From Marinomonas fungiae (GTDB lineage Bacteria; Pseudomonadota; Gammaproteobacteria; Pseudomonadales; Marinomonadaceae): DNA of 64,000 nt. Where the stretch lies: positions 1 through 64,000 of the forward strand of contig NZ_LIQF01000009.1 of assembly GCF_001418205.1 (NCBI RefSeq), read 5' to 3'. Positions 34,247-43,723 of the stretch are shown here, one piece after another. Under the pieces are notes generated by a model. That model was not told the origin of the DNA. It made no database searches and saw only the letters and a list, made by a program, of their open reading frames with translations. The first letter of the stretch is position 1. The number at the start of each line of letters is the position of its first letter. Both the position numbers and the translations under genes were made by a program.

Positions 34247-35464
34247 ATGACTTGGGAAACCATTCAGCCATACTTGGGTTTTGGTGATAGCCCGATGCAC
34301 TGGATCGTGAAGGTGTTTATCGTAGTGTTTGTCACTCTCACCTTAAACTTCGTTATTGGTCGTTTATTACTTCGTATTGACGACAAACTTCAGCGTACAC
34401 GTACGCCTTGGGACAACATGATCGTCGAGGCAGCCATGCCGCCTCTGCGGTTATTTATCTGGCTGATCGGCCTTAGCATTGCGGCACAGATTTCAGAAAA
34501 CCAACTGGATGAAGAATTTACCGCAATTGTCGTAAAGATTCGTCAGATTGGTGTGATCGCCATCATCGCTTGGTTCCTTTTGCGCTGTGTAAAAGGCATT
34601 GAAACCACTTTGATTTCTGGTCGCGCCAGCAACAAGCCCGTGGACTACACGACGGCTAGTGCCATTAGTAAACTATTGCGCGCAGCCGTGATCATTACCG
34701 CTGCCTTGGTGATTTTACAAAACCTCGGCTACAGTATTTCTGGTGTATTAGCCTTTGGTGGTATCGGTGGTATCGCCGTGGGTTTTGCTGCCAAAGACCT
34801 ATTAGCAAACTTCTTCGGTGGTTTGATGGTATACCTAGATCGCCCTTTTAAAGTCGGCGACTGGATCCGCTCTCCAGATAAGAATATCGAAGGAACAGTC
34901 GAACATATCGGCTGGCGTCAAACGCGTATTCGCACCTTTGACAAACGCCCTCTGTATGTACCAAACGCGACCTTTTCCACCATTTCGGTAGAAAACCCAT
35001 CTCGTATGTCACATCGTCGAATCAACGAAACCGTTGGTGTGCGTTACAATGATTTTAGCAAGCTAGCGCAAATTCTAGATGACATCAAAGAAATGGTCGG
35101 CAAGCACGATGAGATTGATAACAACGAAATCTATATGGTGAACTTTAACCAGTTCGGCCCATCGTCTTTAGACTTCTTTATCTATGCTTACACGCGCACT
35201 ACCAACTGGGCGAAGTACCACGAAGTGAAGCAAGATGTCTTATTCCAAGCCATGCAAATCATTGAACAACATGGAGCCGAAGTCGCCTTCCCGACACGCA
35301 CTTTGCATTTATTTAATGAACAGCAAGACACAGGGGAAGAGTTCATTTCCAACACCGCTAAGCCGGCCGCTAAGCCAAAAATTTCCGCGAAGCATTCGCG
35401 CCAAAACGGCAACGAAAACCAAGCGGATACCTCCCAAGTGGGTGACGAAGAAACCAACCAGTAA
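34247..35464 (+). CDS. MscS-type mechanosensitive channel
   Basis: Small-conductance mechanosensitive channel family (405 aa). Membrane helices near the N-terminus (about 20-45, 62-82, 96-116, 140-165), then the pore helix and first beta-domain region, LAFGGIGGIAVGFAAKDLLA (about 168-187) and YLDRPFKVGDWI. The glycine/alanine pattern of the pore helix is that of MscS. The C-terminus (about 350-405) is a low-complexity hydrophilic tail. It follows mgtE by 51 bp on the same strand and may be co-transcribed. Confidence 0.92.
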   Translation: MTWETIQPYLGFGDSPMHWIVKVFIVVFVTLTLNFVIGRLLLRIDDKLQRTRTPWDNMIVEAAMPPLRLFIWLIGLSIAAQISENQLDEEFTAIVVKIRQIGVIAIIAWFLLRCVKGIETTLISGRASNKPVDYTTASAISKLLRAAVIITAALVILQNLGYSISGVLAFGGIGGIAVGFAAKDLLANFFGGLMVYLDRPFKVGDWIRSPDKNIEGTVEHIGWRQTRIRTFDKRPLYVPNATFSTISVENPSRMSHRRINETVGVRYNDFSKLAQILDDIKEMVGKHDEIDNNEIYMVNFNQFGPSSLDFFIYAYTRTTNWAKYHEVKQDVLFQAMQIIEQHGAEVAFPTRTLHLFNEQQDTGEEFISNTAKPAAKPKISAKHSRQNGNENQADTSQVGDEETNQ

Positions 35465-35482
35465 CAACACTCACCCATCTAG

Positions 35483-35517
35483 AAAAACGGGGCATCAAGT
35501 GATGCCCCGTTTTTTAT
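35483..35517. terminator. Bidirectional terminator between the mscS-type gene and the copper receptor gene
   Basis: 15-bp stem (AAAAACGGGGCATCA / TGATGCCCCGTTTTT) with T-runs on both sides, between convergent genes. Confidence 0.93.
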
Positions 35518-35539
35518 TCATAGCTCAAAGCTCAATGCC

Positions 35540-37561
35540 TTAGAAAGAGGCGTTCACACTGGCCCAAACCGTTCGTCCAGGCTCATTAAACGCGGTATCA
35601 GCAGCATAACCAAACGCTGAGCTACCCGCTTTATTCAAGTGTTCGCTATAAGTGCGATCAAACAAGTTGTCGATCCCTGCACGCAATGTCACCACCCGAT
35701 TCAAACGGTATTCACCATTGATATCAAAGGTGGCAAAGCTAGACGACTCGGCGAAGTCATAGCCCACCACGTTACCCTGATCAAGTGCCACACGATCTTG
35801 CTTAGCGACCAAACGCACAACCGAGTTTACTGCCCACGCTTGCTGCTCATAGGTTAAACCCAGTTTCGCTTCCAGTGGCGCAATTTGCGGTAACGCTTCA
35901 TTGCTGTCTCGATTTTCACCCCATGCGTAAGCGATCGAGCCATTTGAACTCCAGTTATCGCTCAACTGATAACGAGCCCCGGCTTCCGCCCCTGCAATGT
36001 AACCATCTACATTACCTACTTGCGTGCCATTCGAGTAATCAAACAAAATATAGTCGTTCACAACTCCCGCATAACCTGACAGCCACCAGCTTAGATCCTC
36101 TACTTGGTAGTTGATCCCTAAATCTATCTGTGCTGTTTTCTCAGGTTGTACTCCAGCGAAGGCATTTACATCACCAGATAAGCTAGCATTACTTGGTTTT
36201 AGCTCCCAGTAATCAGGGAAACGTTCCACATAGCCCAAGCCCACATACGTCGTTGCAGGCATACTACTTAGATCGGTTTCTAGACGCATGAAGCCACTGA
36301 CCAAGTTATCCGAACGCTCCTGCCCTGCTGTCGCCGTCGTCATCAGTTCATCGGTGGCGCTCACTCGATCAAAACGCAAACCAGATACCAGTTGCTGAGT
36401 ATCATTCATAAACCAAGTTAACTCTGAAAAGAGGCCAGCTTGCTCACTGGTGTAGTCCGTCATGGTTTTCGCCATGTTTAAACCACGACGATGCTCTTCT
36501 TCCTTAGCATCTACCCCTAAGATCCATGAGTAATCACTCCAGTCCCATGTAGAGGCCACACGGCCGCTACGCGTACGGCGGTCTAATTCCATCGCCATTG
36601 GCATCATTGGCGGCTCTCGTAAGGTGAAGTTATCCATTATATGATCGGCGTAGCCGTAGTTAAATTGCGCTTCCAGCTTGCGCCAGTTTTCGCCCAGATT
36701 TTGTTTCTCAAAACGCAGCGCTGCGGTTTCACGCAAAAACTTAGTTCCGTCCATGCTGCGTCCCGCGTATTTGGATTCACCGTCACCACGACCCACTTCT
36801 AATTCAAGCAGAGTGTCTTCGTCCGGCGTCCAGCCGACGGCCGCACTGGTGTTCCACTTATCCCACTCAGAAGGCACCACCTCGCCGTTACCATCGTCGT
36901 AATCATCCGCTCGTGAATCATTCGCATCTAAGCGGAGGTAGCCTTTTTCATTACCCAAGACGCCATCAATATGGCGGTCAAAGCGATTATTACTGCCCAC
37001 TAATGCGCTAGCATTTAAACGGTAGTCTTGCTCAGAAAAATCTTCTTTAGCTCGTTCAAAACGCACTGTGGCTGCCGATGCCCCAGGCCCCCATAGTACC
37101 GTTTGAGGACCTTTGATAATTTCCACTTCATCGTAAGAATAGGGGCTAATGTAAGCACTTGGATTATCCATACGATTAGGGCAGGCTCCTGCCATCTGCG
37201 CGCCACTGGTCAAAATCGCCAAACGGGACCCAAACATCCCCCGGAACGTCGGGTCACCATTAGTTCCCCCATTACCAATCGCTGAAAAACCGGGAATTTG
37301 TTCCAATACTGTCGCACCATCAGTCGCGGACTGTAGGACAGGGGTTTCTTGTAAATTCACGCGAGTAATCACTGGTGCTTCCATTTGTGGAGCACTGACC
37401 ACAATAGCATTCGATAAGGCGACTTCTTGTGCCAGTGCATGATTGGCAAAGGCCACTGCGATGGTTAATGGTGCCAATGCCAATAATGGGCGGCGTGCGA
37501 TAAGTTGAGGACGTGCAGTATTCGCTGGACGTGCGTATCCAGCCACAAAAAATTGCTTCAT
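35540..37561 (-). CDS. TonB-dependent copper receptor (OprC/NosA family)
   Basis: Outer-membrane TonB-dependent receptor (673 aa). Long basic signal peptide (cleavage likely after HALA, about 44), a TonB-box-like AIVVSAP, plug domain (FRGMFGSRLAILTSGA, EIIKGPQTVLWGPGASA) and a beta-barrel ending in VWASVNASF with terminal Phe. The GACPNRM segment supplies the C-x3-M pair used by OprC to bind copper; PPMMPMAME may add methionine ligands. Predicted operon with the DUF2946 gene 40 bp upstream. Import of copper, perhaps for cuproenzymes, is the likely role. Confidence 0.9.
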   Translation of the reverse strand: MKQFFVAGYARPANTARPQLIARRPLLALAPLTIAVAFANHALAQEVALSNAIVVSAPQMEAPVITRVNLQETPVLQSATDGATVLEQIPGFSAIGNGGTNGDPTFRGMFGSRLAILTSGAQMAGACPNRMDNPSAYISPYSYDEVEIIKGPQTVLWGPGASAATVRFERAKEDFSEQDYRLNASALVGSNNRFDRHIDGVLGNEKGYLRLDANDSRADDYDDGNGEVVPSEWDKWNTSAAVGWTPDEDTLLELEVGRGDGESKYAGRSMDGTKFLRETAALRFEKQNLGENWRKLEAQFNYGYADHIMDNFTLREPPMMPMAMELDRRTRSGRVASTWDWSDYSWILGVDAKEEEHRRGLNMAKTMTDYTSEQAGLFSELTWFMNDTQQLVSGLRFDRVSATDELMTTATAGQERSDNLVSGFMRLETDLSSMPATTYVGLGYVERFPDYWELKPSNASLSGDVNAFAGVQPEKTAQIDLGINYQVEDLSWWLSGYAGVVNDYILFDYSNGTQVGNVDGYIAGAEAGARYQLSDNWSSNGSIAYAWGENRDSNEALPQIAPLEAKLGLTYEQQAWAVNSVVRLVAKQDRVALDQGNVVGYDFAESSSFATFDINGEYRLNRVVTLRAGIDNLFDRTYSEHLNKAGSSAFGYAADTAFNEPGRTVWASVNASF

Positions 37562-37601
37562 TGTTACATCTCTAATTCAGTTAATAAAAAAATTAAAACG
37601 G

Positions 37602-38003
37602 TTAACTGATCAGAGCAGGTGGCGCGCGATTGGGGGCATGGGCAAACAAGGCCTTATTACGAAAGGCGCTGCGAACCGGTACGACTGGACCAGCCTCCAC
37701 CAAGCTATTTGCAGCGGTGAATTGAGGCGTGTAGACACTTAAGAAGGGAAAGTGCTGAACGAGAGAACAGTACTCACACTGCTCATACCAAGCGTGATTA
37801 TGATCGGCTCCATGATGTCCGTGAGACATGGCGCTCGTCGCCACCTCATCACCACAAACCCAATCGGCCATTGCCGCTTGATGGGATGCAGCGCTAATCT
37901 GTCCTACCAATGGGCCAAACGTCAGCAACAGCATGGCCAACAGGCCAATGCGCGCAAGTTCGTTTGCTCGGGTTAGGAAAGTTTGCAACATCGACAACAT
38001 CAT
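37602..38003 (-). CDS. DUF2946 family protein
   Basis: 133 aa. An N-terminal membrane helix or signal (LARIGLLAMLLLTFGPLVG), then a histidine-rich stretch (SHGHHGADHNHAWYEQ) and CEYCSLVQHFP with a C-x2-C pair, ending NRAPPALIS. These traits mark DUF2946, a family often encoded next to copper receptors, which suggests metal handling in the periplasm; no biochemical role is established. The start is uncertain (GTG, ATG, ATG in a row, no clear ribosome site); I use the first ATG. Confidence 0.82.
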   Translation of the reverse strand: MMLSMLQTFLTRANELARIGLLAMLLLTFGPLVGQISAASHQAAMADWVCGDEVATSAMSHGHHGADHNHAWYEQCEYCSLVQHFPFLSVYTPQFTAANSLVEAGPVVPVRSAFRNKALFAHAPNRAPPALIS

Positions 38004-38035
38004 CACTCAAAGTTTAAGCGTGCAGGATTCTAGCC

Positions 38036-38083
38036 AAAAAAAATGGGCTGGTCATGTCCATTACGACAATTACCTGCCCATTT
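38036..38083 (-). terminator. Terminator after gph
   Basis: On the minus strand AAATGGGCAGGT ... ACCAGCCCATTT forms a long stem with one A-A mismatch and an inner TGTC/GACA pairing, followed by a run of eight T. It ends the rpe-gph transcript 30-80 bp after gph, ahead of the DUF2946 gene, which must then have its own promoter. Confidence 0.8.
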
Positions 38084-38114
38084 ATTAGAATTACCAAATA
38101 AAGCTAGCGCTAGA

Positions 38115-38795
38115 TCACATTAACAGCTCAGCCAGATCATCGACCAATATATCGGCTTCAAGCTCGGTGAGATCCACACCATGATTGTAACCATAAGTGA
38201 CCAATGCACATTTAAAGCCCGCCGCTTTGGCAGCGCGATAATCCGCAAGTGAATCGCCAATCATCAGACACTTTTCCGGCGTTGATTCAATGTCTTCCAT
38301 ACAATGCAATAACGGTACTGGTGACGGTTTTTTATCTTCTAGCGAGTCACCACCGAGCATCCAACTAAAGTAAGTAGAGATACCAAAGTGATCCAACAGC
38401 GGTTTAATAAACAAACTTGGCTTATTGGTAATGAGAGCAACTGGTACTTTTTGATATTTAAACGCTTTCAAAACAGGCTCGACATTGGCATATAAGGTCG
38501 AGCGCCCCGCTAAGTTCTCAAAGTACGCCTTTAAGAAAATCTTATAGCCTTCTTCAATGCGTGCTTCTGGCAAATTCGCCCACTCTAGGGCTTGTTGCAC
38601 CAATTTAGCGGAGCCATAGCCAACCCAACCACGCACTCGCTCTTCACCCGCAGGAGCTCCACCTAGGGCCACCAAACTTTGGTCCAGCGCCGCAGCAATG
38701 TCCGGCACACTGTCCACCAGTGTGCCATCTAAGTCAAAACAAACTAACTCAGGCCAACCTTCAAACAATCGCTTTAGATGTTGTGGTGTTCTCAT
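38115..38795 (-). CDS. gph: Phosphoglycolate phosphatase
   Basis: HAD superfamily phosphatase (226 aa) that clears 2-phosphoglycolate. Motif [14 protein letters not shown] (about 20-32) carries the nucleophilic Asp; motif [10 protein letters not shown]; motif [21 protein letters not shown]. It overlaps the rpe stop by 4 nt (ATGA), so the two are coupled. In pseudomonads gph is followed by trpE; here the transcript ends in a terminator and copper genes follow. Confidence 0.93.
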   Translation of the reverse strand: MRTPQHLKRLFEGWPELVCFDLDGTLVDSVPDIAAALDQSLVALGGAPAGEERVRGWVGYGSAKLVQQALEWANLPEARIEEGYKIFLKAYFENLAGRSTLYANVEPVLKAFKYQKVPVALITNKPSLFIKPLLDHFGISTYFSWMLGGDSLEDKKPSPVPLLHCMEDIESTPEKCLMIGDSLADYRAAKAAGFKCALVTYGYNHGVDLTELEADILVDDLAELLM

Positions 38796-39466
38796 CGCTT
38801 CACGCCAGCCAGCTCGGCGCGCATCTGATCAATCACGGCTTTGTAATCTGGCTTACCAAAAATAGCCGAGCCTGCCACGAAGGTATCAGCGCCTGCTGCC
38901 GCACATTCCGCGATATTCTTCTCGCTCACACCACCGTCTACTTCAAGACGAATGTCGTAGCCAATTTCATCGATCAGGCGGCGAGCTTCGCGCAATTTAT
39001 CCAAAGTTCCAGGGATAAACTTCTGACCACCAAAACCAGGGTTCACCGACATCAGTAGAATCATATCCACCTTGTCCATCACGTATTTCAGGTCATCTAG
39101 CGGTGTCGCAGGGTTAAACACTAGACCTGACTTACAACCACCGTCACGGATCATTTGCAAAGAACGATCGATGTGCTCGCTGCCCTGTGGATGGAACGTG
39201 ATGTAGCTTGCGCCCGCTTCAATGAAATCACCAATCAAACGATCTACTGGTTTCACCATCAGGTGCACATCAATGTCCGCTGTCACGCCATGGTTACGCA
39301 ACGCTTTACATACCATAGGACCAATGGTTAGGTTCGGCACATAGTGGTTGTCCATAACATCGAAGTGCACAATGTCGGCACCCGCTGCCAATACGTTGTC
39401 CACTTCTTCCCCTAAACGAGCAAAGTCCGCAGCTAAAATAGACGGTGCAATAAGAAAATCTTTCAT
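38792..39466 (-). CDS. rpe: Ribulose-phosphate 3-epimerase
   Basis: Pentose phosphate pathway enzyme (224 aa TIM barrel). [17 protein letters not shown] at the N-terminus, then [17 protein letters not shown] (metal-binding His/Asp), [22 protein letters not shown] and [11 protein letters not shown]. Start set at 39466, where GGAG lies 8 bp upstream and the normal N-terminus MKDFLIAPS begins; the frame extends 48 codons further but is not supported. 74 bp separate it from the divergent DUF3530 gene. Confidence 0.96.
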   Translation of the reverse strand: MKDFLIAPSILAADFARLGEEVDNVLAAGADIVHFDVMDNHYVPNLTIGPMVCKALRNHGVTADIDVHLMVKPVDRLIGDFIEAGASYITFHPQGSEHIDRSLQMIRDGGCKSGLVFNPATPLDDLKYVMDKVDMILLMSVNPGFGGQKFIPGTLDKLREARRLIDEIGYDIRLEVDGGVSEKNIAECAAAGADTFVAGSAIFGKPDYKAVIDQMRAELAGVKR

Positions 39467-39540
39467 ATTTGTCTCCGGCAGTGACAGAATGTTGTTTGCG
39501 CAATATTCTAACAAGGCCAGTGACATAAGTATTGAATTCA

Positions 39541-40506
39541 ATGAAGAAATTAACTCTGACAACATGGCTTTTGACACTGTCGCTAGGCAATGTTTGGGCC
39601 GAAGACCCACCCGCTCCTGAAACGGACACTGCTGCTGGTAGCAATACCGTCCAAGCAGATGTGCCGCGGGTTATGCCGACGCCACAGCAAACCCGTATCG
39701 CAGGGCTGATTGCTCGACTTAGTGAGAATGACAGCCATGAAATCGAAACCTTAAATGCCGATGGCACAGACTTCTTAGGTTTGTTCCGCGAGTCTGAAAG
39801 CGGTGATCCGCAAGGCTGCCTAGTCATGCTTCATGGTGACCATGGCCACCCTGATTGGCCGCAAGTAATCCAGCCACTTCGTGAAGCTCTGCCGATACAT
39901 AGCTGGTGTACGCTATCCATTGAAGTCCCCGATATTGGCGGTCGTGCGACACCCGTAACGATCACAACGGGCGAAAACGATGGCGCAGCGCCGGAAGAGA
40001 ACCCAACCTTACCTAATGAAGAAACGGTATTTGCCAGAATTGATGCGGCCGCACAGTTGATTCGCGATAAAGGTTACAGCCAAGTCGCTTATATGGGCTA
40101 CCGTTCAGGTGCAGCCTATGCCTTGCGTTACACAGCAGAGCGTGGCACCACCAATCAGGCTTTGATACTGATTGAGCCACGCTCTTTTTCACCCGTGTCT
40201 GAATTCGAGCTGGCACAAAACATAGAGCGTTTACGCTTACCGGTGTTGGATTATTACTTTAACCGTACACCCCAAGATGAGCGTTTCGCACGCCAGCGCC
40301 AAGCCGCAGCCAACAAACGCACCAATCGACAAGAAGCCTACACACAAATTGATGCCTTGCCTGATGCCCGTTATGACCCAACGGGAAATAAGCGCTTAGT
40401 GCAACGGGTATGGGGATTTCTAAAACAAAATATCAATCAGCAAAGTCAACGAAAAGAGCTGCCTGAATTTGAGAAAGAACTGTTTTATAAAAGTCCATTA
40501 GATTGA
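39541..40506 (+). CDS. DUF3530 family exported protein
   Basis: 321 aa with a signal peptide ([20 protein letters not shown], cleavage before EDPP). The central part resembles an alpha/beta-hydrolase-like fold: [18 protein letters not shown] (about 95-112) and [17 protein letters not shown] (about 181-197, in place of a G-x-S-x-G elbow, here GYRSG). These are features of DUF3530, whose function is unknown. The ATG at 39541 starts the signal peptide; the ribosome site is weak. Ends at a hairpin shared with djlA. Confidence 0.85.
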   Translation: MKKLTLTTWLLTLSLGNVWAEDPPAPETDTAAGSNTVQADVPRVMPTPQQTRIAGLIARLSENDSHEIETLNADGTDFLGLFRESESGDPQGCLVMLHGDHGHPDWPQVIQPLREALPIHSWCTLSIEVPDIGGRATPVTITTGENDGAAPEENPTLPNEETVFARIDAAAQLIRDKGYSQVAYMGYRSGAAYALRYTAERGTTNQALILIEPRSFSPVSEFELAQNIERLRLPVLDYYFNRTPQDERFARQRQAAANKRTNRQEAYTQIDALPDARYDPTGNKRLVQRVWGFLKQNINQQSQRKELPEFEKELFYKSPLD

Positions 40507-40533
40507 TCGCCTCACGCAGGTGAGACGATCAAT
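40502..40533. terminator. Hairpin between the DUF3530 gene and djlA
   Basis: ATTGATCG-c-CTCAC, loop GCAG, GTGAG-a-CGATCAAT: a long stem with one mismatch, between convergent genes, but without a T-run on either strand. It may act as a weak terminator or mRNA 3' stabiliser. Confidence 0.55.
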
Positions 40534-40543
40534 GATGGCGAAG

Positions 40544-41332
40544 TTATTTGCGGGATTTTTTAATCAGCTCATAGGCCGACTGAATTTCTTGCGTGCGCTC
40601 TTTTGCCAGCTCAATCATTTCGTCTGGCAATCCTTGAGAGCTTAACTTGTCGGGATGATTCTGACTCATCAATCGACGGTATGCTTTTTTGATTTCAGCA
40701 TCACTCATACTGGGCTCAACTTCCAATACATCGTATGCCGCTTTTAGTAAATCAGGAGAAGACTGACCTGAGGCTTGTTGCTGGTAGCCTTGATGAAAAT
40801 GCGTCTGACGTTTAATTTGCTCATGGATAGCGTTGTATTCCGCTTCCGACATACCCAGCTTCAGGCAAATTTGGCTTAACAGATTTTTTTCTTCTAAAGA
40901 AAAATAGCCGTCCGCATAGGCAGAGAGCAGCAGCACTTCGACCAGAGAGCGGCGCATCATGCCACCACCCACAACGCTGTTAAAGCGATTAATAGCAGCA
41001 TCCACATCAAAGCTTTCAGCTTTGCCTTGATTAAAAAGATCTTGCGCTTGACGCTGGGCATCCGTGGACAAACGCAAACGCTGCATTACCGCTTTGGCTA
41101 GTTCAATTTCTGCTTGAGAAACTTGACCATCCGACTTCGCCAAACGCCCCATTAATTGGAATAAGGTTTGGAAAAACACCTGTTGTTGTTCAAATAAAGA
41201 CGCCCCTGTGCGACGGTAGCCTGTGCTGGTGCCTTTTGCTCGGTCAATCAACATGCCGATCACAAAACCGCCGATCAGGCCATAAAAGCCCATAAACAGC
41301 ATCCCAACGATTGCCCCAACCCATTTCCACAT
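40544..41332 (-). CDS. djlA: Membrane-anchored DnaJ-like co-chaperone DjlA
   Basis: 262 aa. One N-terminal membrane helix with glycine-rich spacing (VGAIVGMLFMGFYGLIGGFVIG), a TerB-like helical domain (about 45-180) and a C-terminal J domain (about 195-260) with the HPD motif in MSQNHPDKLSSQG that activates DnaK. Domain order and length match DjlA. Divergent from lptD, as in E. coli and relatives. Confidence 0.93.
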   Translation of the reverse strand: MWKWVGAIVGMLFMGFYGLIGGFVIGMLIDRAKGTSTGYRRTGASLFEQQQVFFQTLFQLMGRLAKSDGQVSQAEIELAKAVMQRLRLSTDAQRQAQDLFNQGKAESFDVDAAINRFNSVVGGGMMRRSLVEVLLLSAYADGYFSLEEKNLLSQICLKLGMSEAEYNAIHEQIKRQTHFHQGYQQQASGQSSPDLLKAAYDVLEVEPSMSDAEIKKAYRRLMSQNHPDKLSSQGLPDEMIELAKERTQEIQSAYELIKKSRK

Positions 41333-41458
41333 AAAGATATTTCTCCGAATCGGTAGCCCCCTAGGGGGCGCATAGATTATTATTTGTCGACATTATGGAC
41401 CGACATGTGCCGCGCTGTTGATCGCGCTAGCACGTAATAGAGATTTAGTATACTCCGC

Positions 41459-43723
41459 ATGCCAAAGCATTTACGCTCTTACGCGCTATTATTTCAAAGT
41501 CTTTTCATCTTGCCTATGGCTCAGGCAAATGAGTGGGATTGGGTTCCGAGGGAATCGCTGAGCGAAGCACAGCAAGCGACTCTTAGCCAATACTGCCGTG
41601 GCGCTTACGTCGACAGCTGGCAGGTTATTGATGGCGACAATACTCACTTACTGGCCGATATGATCTATCGGGATGAGCAAGGCACCTTGTTTATGGATGG
41701 GGCTGCGACCCTGCGCCAACCATTGTCTCAGCTAGATGCCGATTCGATTAAAGGGGTTCCTGGCGAGTATTATCAAGCCAAAGGTGATGTCTCACTGCGC
41801 GCTGAAGGACAAATCATTCGTAGTGACAACGCTTATATCAGCTCAATGGACGGCAACCAAACTGCCCAATTTGATAACGCCAAGTTCTTGTCTCACAAAA
41901 GTCGCATCCGTGGTGAAGCGGGTGAAATCTCTCGTACCCGAGATGGCCTAATCTTTATTAAAGAAGGCTTTTACACCACTTGTGAGCCGGGTGAGAACAG
42001 TTGGCAGTTATACGGTTCGAGTATTGAATTGAATCCAGACAGCGGCTTTGGTACGGCCAAGCATGTACAGATTCGAATCCATGATATCCCAGTTTTTTAT
42101 TTCCCGTGGTTACGCTTTCCTCTAGATACTCGACGACAATCCGGCTTTTTATTCCCAAGCTTCGGCATTAGCGGCAAAAGCTTCACTCTATCTGCCCCCT
42201 ACTACCTTAATCTTGCACCGGAATATGATGCCACCATCACTCCGAATCTTGTGCTGCCAATCGGTGAAGCCGATCGAGATGATAAAGACCAAAATGGGCA
42301 AGGGATCGATATTGAGCTGCGCCACTTAAGTCGTTATGGCGAAACTCAGTTCGAACAGTCGACCTTTTACGATGAAAACGGTGACGAAGCGACGCTACGA
42401 AAATTCACCACGGATCAGCGTCTAACCGATTCCTTTGGTGTTGGTGCATATTTAGAAGATAACCCGACCGAAAACCGTGTTCCAGAAGCAAATAACACCA
42501 GTATTCAAGAAGAAGACCATTACGAACGCCGTGGCTACGCACGTTATAACCTCGGTAACTTCAGCTCCAACGTTCAAGTGCGTCGCTTCCAGACCCCGGA
42601 TCCAGCGGAAGACAAGCCATTGGAATGGCTACCGCGTGTGAGTGCTTCTTATCGCTACGCTGATACGCAATACAGCTATCGCCCAGATATTGAATTTACC
42701 GACTTCTTCGAACCAGACAAAGAAGGTCAAGATGGTCAGCGCGCGGTATTAAACCAAGATTTTAACGCCCGTTTTGGCAATGAGTGGGGCGAAATCACCG
42801 CAGGTATGTTGCATCAATATCGTGATTACCAACTGCACGATTACGATAATGATCAAAACAACCGCGCCAGTGTTAACCACCTTTCCTATTACTTAGATAC
42901 CAGCGTGGTGTTCGAGCGTCGTTTCAATGGCAATTGGCGTCAAACACTTGAACCGCAAATGAGCTACTTGTATGCGCCCTACGAAGCACAGTCGGACATT
43001 CCTGACTTTGACGCGAACGAAATGGAAATGACTTATGCTCAAGCTTTCTCGCACCGTCGTTTCAGTGGTAATGACCGTATCGGTGATACTGAACAAGTAG
43101 CTCTAGGCCTAGAGAGTCGCATTTACGATGACAACAACGTCAATCGCTGGACCCTACAAGGGGGTCAAGTGTTTTACTTAAAAGATCGTAAAGTCGGCAT
43201 TGATGGCAACACTGGTGAGGTAGTGGATGACAGCACTCATAGTGCGGTGCTCACCACGGCCGCCTACAACGGTGACAATTTCACCCTAGCAAATCACTTT
43301 AACTATGATTTTGATGAAAATCGTGTAGATCTTGCGCAAAGTGCGCTGAAATATACCCCAGACAGTGGCTTTGTGTTTAATCTTAGTTTCTCATATCTAT
43401 ACGATGACAACGAAGATGATATGACCAAGCAATCGAGTTTTGGCACCATCATCCCAATTAATGACAACTGGCATTTCTTCCATCAGCAATCCTATGACTG
43501 GGTTGATCGCGAGCAGACCGCTCAAGTGGAAGGATTTGGCTATGAAAACTGCTGTATCAAAACCACTTTCAGTTACCAGCGTTGGCGTGATAACGACGGT
43601 CTCTTTGACGAAGGTGTTTTCATACAATTTATTTTACGTAGTTTAAGTGGCGTGGGTCGTACCAACTCGGACATCGACACCATCGCGGACGACTACTGGA
43701 ACCAAGGCAAGGTCGGATATTAA
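41459..43723 (+). CDS. lptD: LPS-assembly protein LptD
   Basis: Outer-membrane beta-barrel (754 aa) that inserts lipopolysaccharide into the outer leaflet with LptE. Signal peptide to about residue 23 (MAQA-NEW), an OstA/LptA-like beta-jellyroll (about 45-200), then the barrel. The four cysteines that form the interdomain disulphides are visible as C46, C175 and the C698-C699 pair (FGYENCCIKTTF). The start codon lies directly after a -10-like TATACT (41449-41454) with no ribosome binding site, so either the mRNA is nearly leaderless or the promoter is elsewhere. surA begins on its stop codon. Confidence 0.96.
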   Translation: MPKHLRSYALLFQSLFILPMAQANEWDWVPRESLSEAQQATLSQYCRGAYVDSWQVIDGDNTHLLADMIYRDEQGTLFMDGAATLRQPLSQLDADSIKGVPGEYYQAKGDVSLRAEGQIIRSDNAYISSMDGNQTAQFDNAKFLSHKSRIRGEAGEISRTRDGLIFIKEGFYTTCEPGENSWQLYGSSIELNPDSGFGTAKHVQIRIHDIPVFYFPWLRFPLDTRRQSGFLFPSFGISGKSFTLSAPYYLNLAPEYDATITPNLVLPIGEADRDDKDQNGQGIDIELRHLSRYGETQFEQSTFYDENGDEATLRKFTTDQRLTDSFGVGAYLEDNPTENRVPEANNTSIQEEDHYERRGYARYNLGNFSSNVQVRRFQTPDPAEDKPLEWLPRVSASYRYADTQYSYRPDIEFTDFFEPDKEGQDGQRAVLNQDFNARFGNEWGEITAGMLHQYRDYQLHDYDNDQNNRASVNHLSYYLDTSVVFERRFNGNWRQTLEPQMSYLYAPYEAQSDIPDFDANEMEMTYAQAFSHRRFSGNDRIGDTEQVALGLESRIYDDNNVNRWTLQGGQVFYLKDRKVGIDGNTGEVVDDSTHSAVLTTAAYNGDNFTLANHFNYDFDENRVDLAQSALKYTPDSGFVFNLSFSYLYDDNEDDMTKQSSFGTIIPINDNWHFFHQQSYDWVDREQTAQVEGFGYENCCIKTTFSYQRWRDNDGLFDEGVFIQFILRSLSGVGRTNSDIDTIADDYWNQGKVGY

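Noticed and set aside
39467..39610. Upstream extension of rpe
   Set aside because: The standard N-terminus MKDFLIAPS starts at 39466 with a good ribosome site; the extension would run into the control region of the divergent DUF3530 gene.
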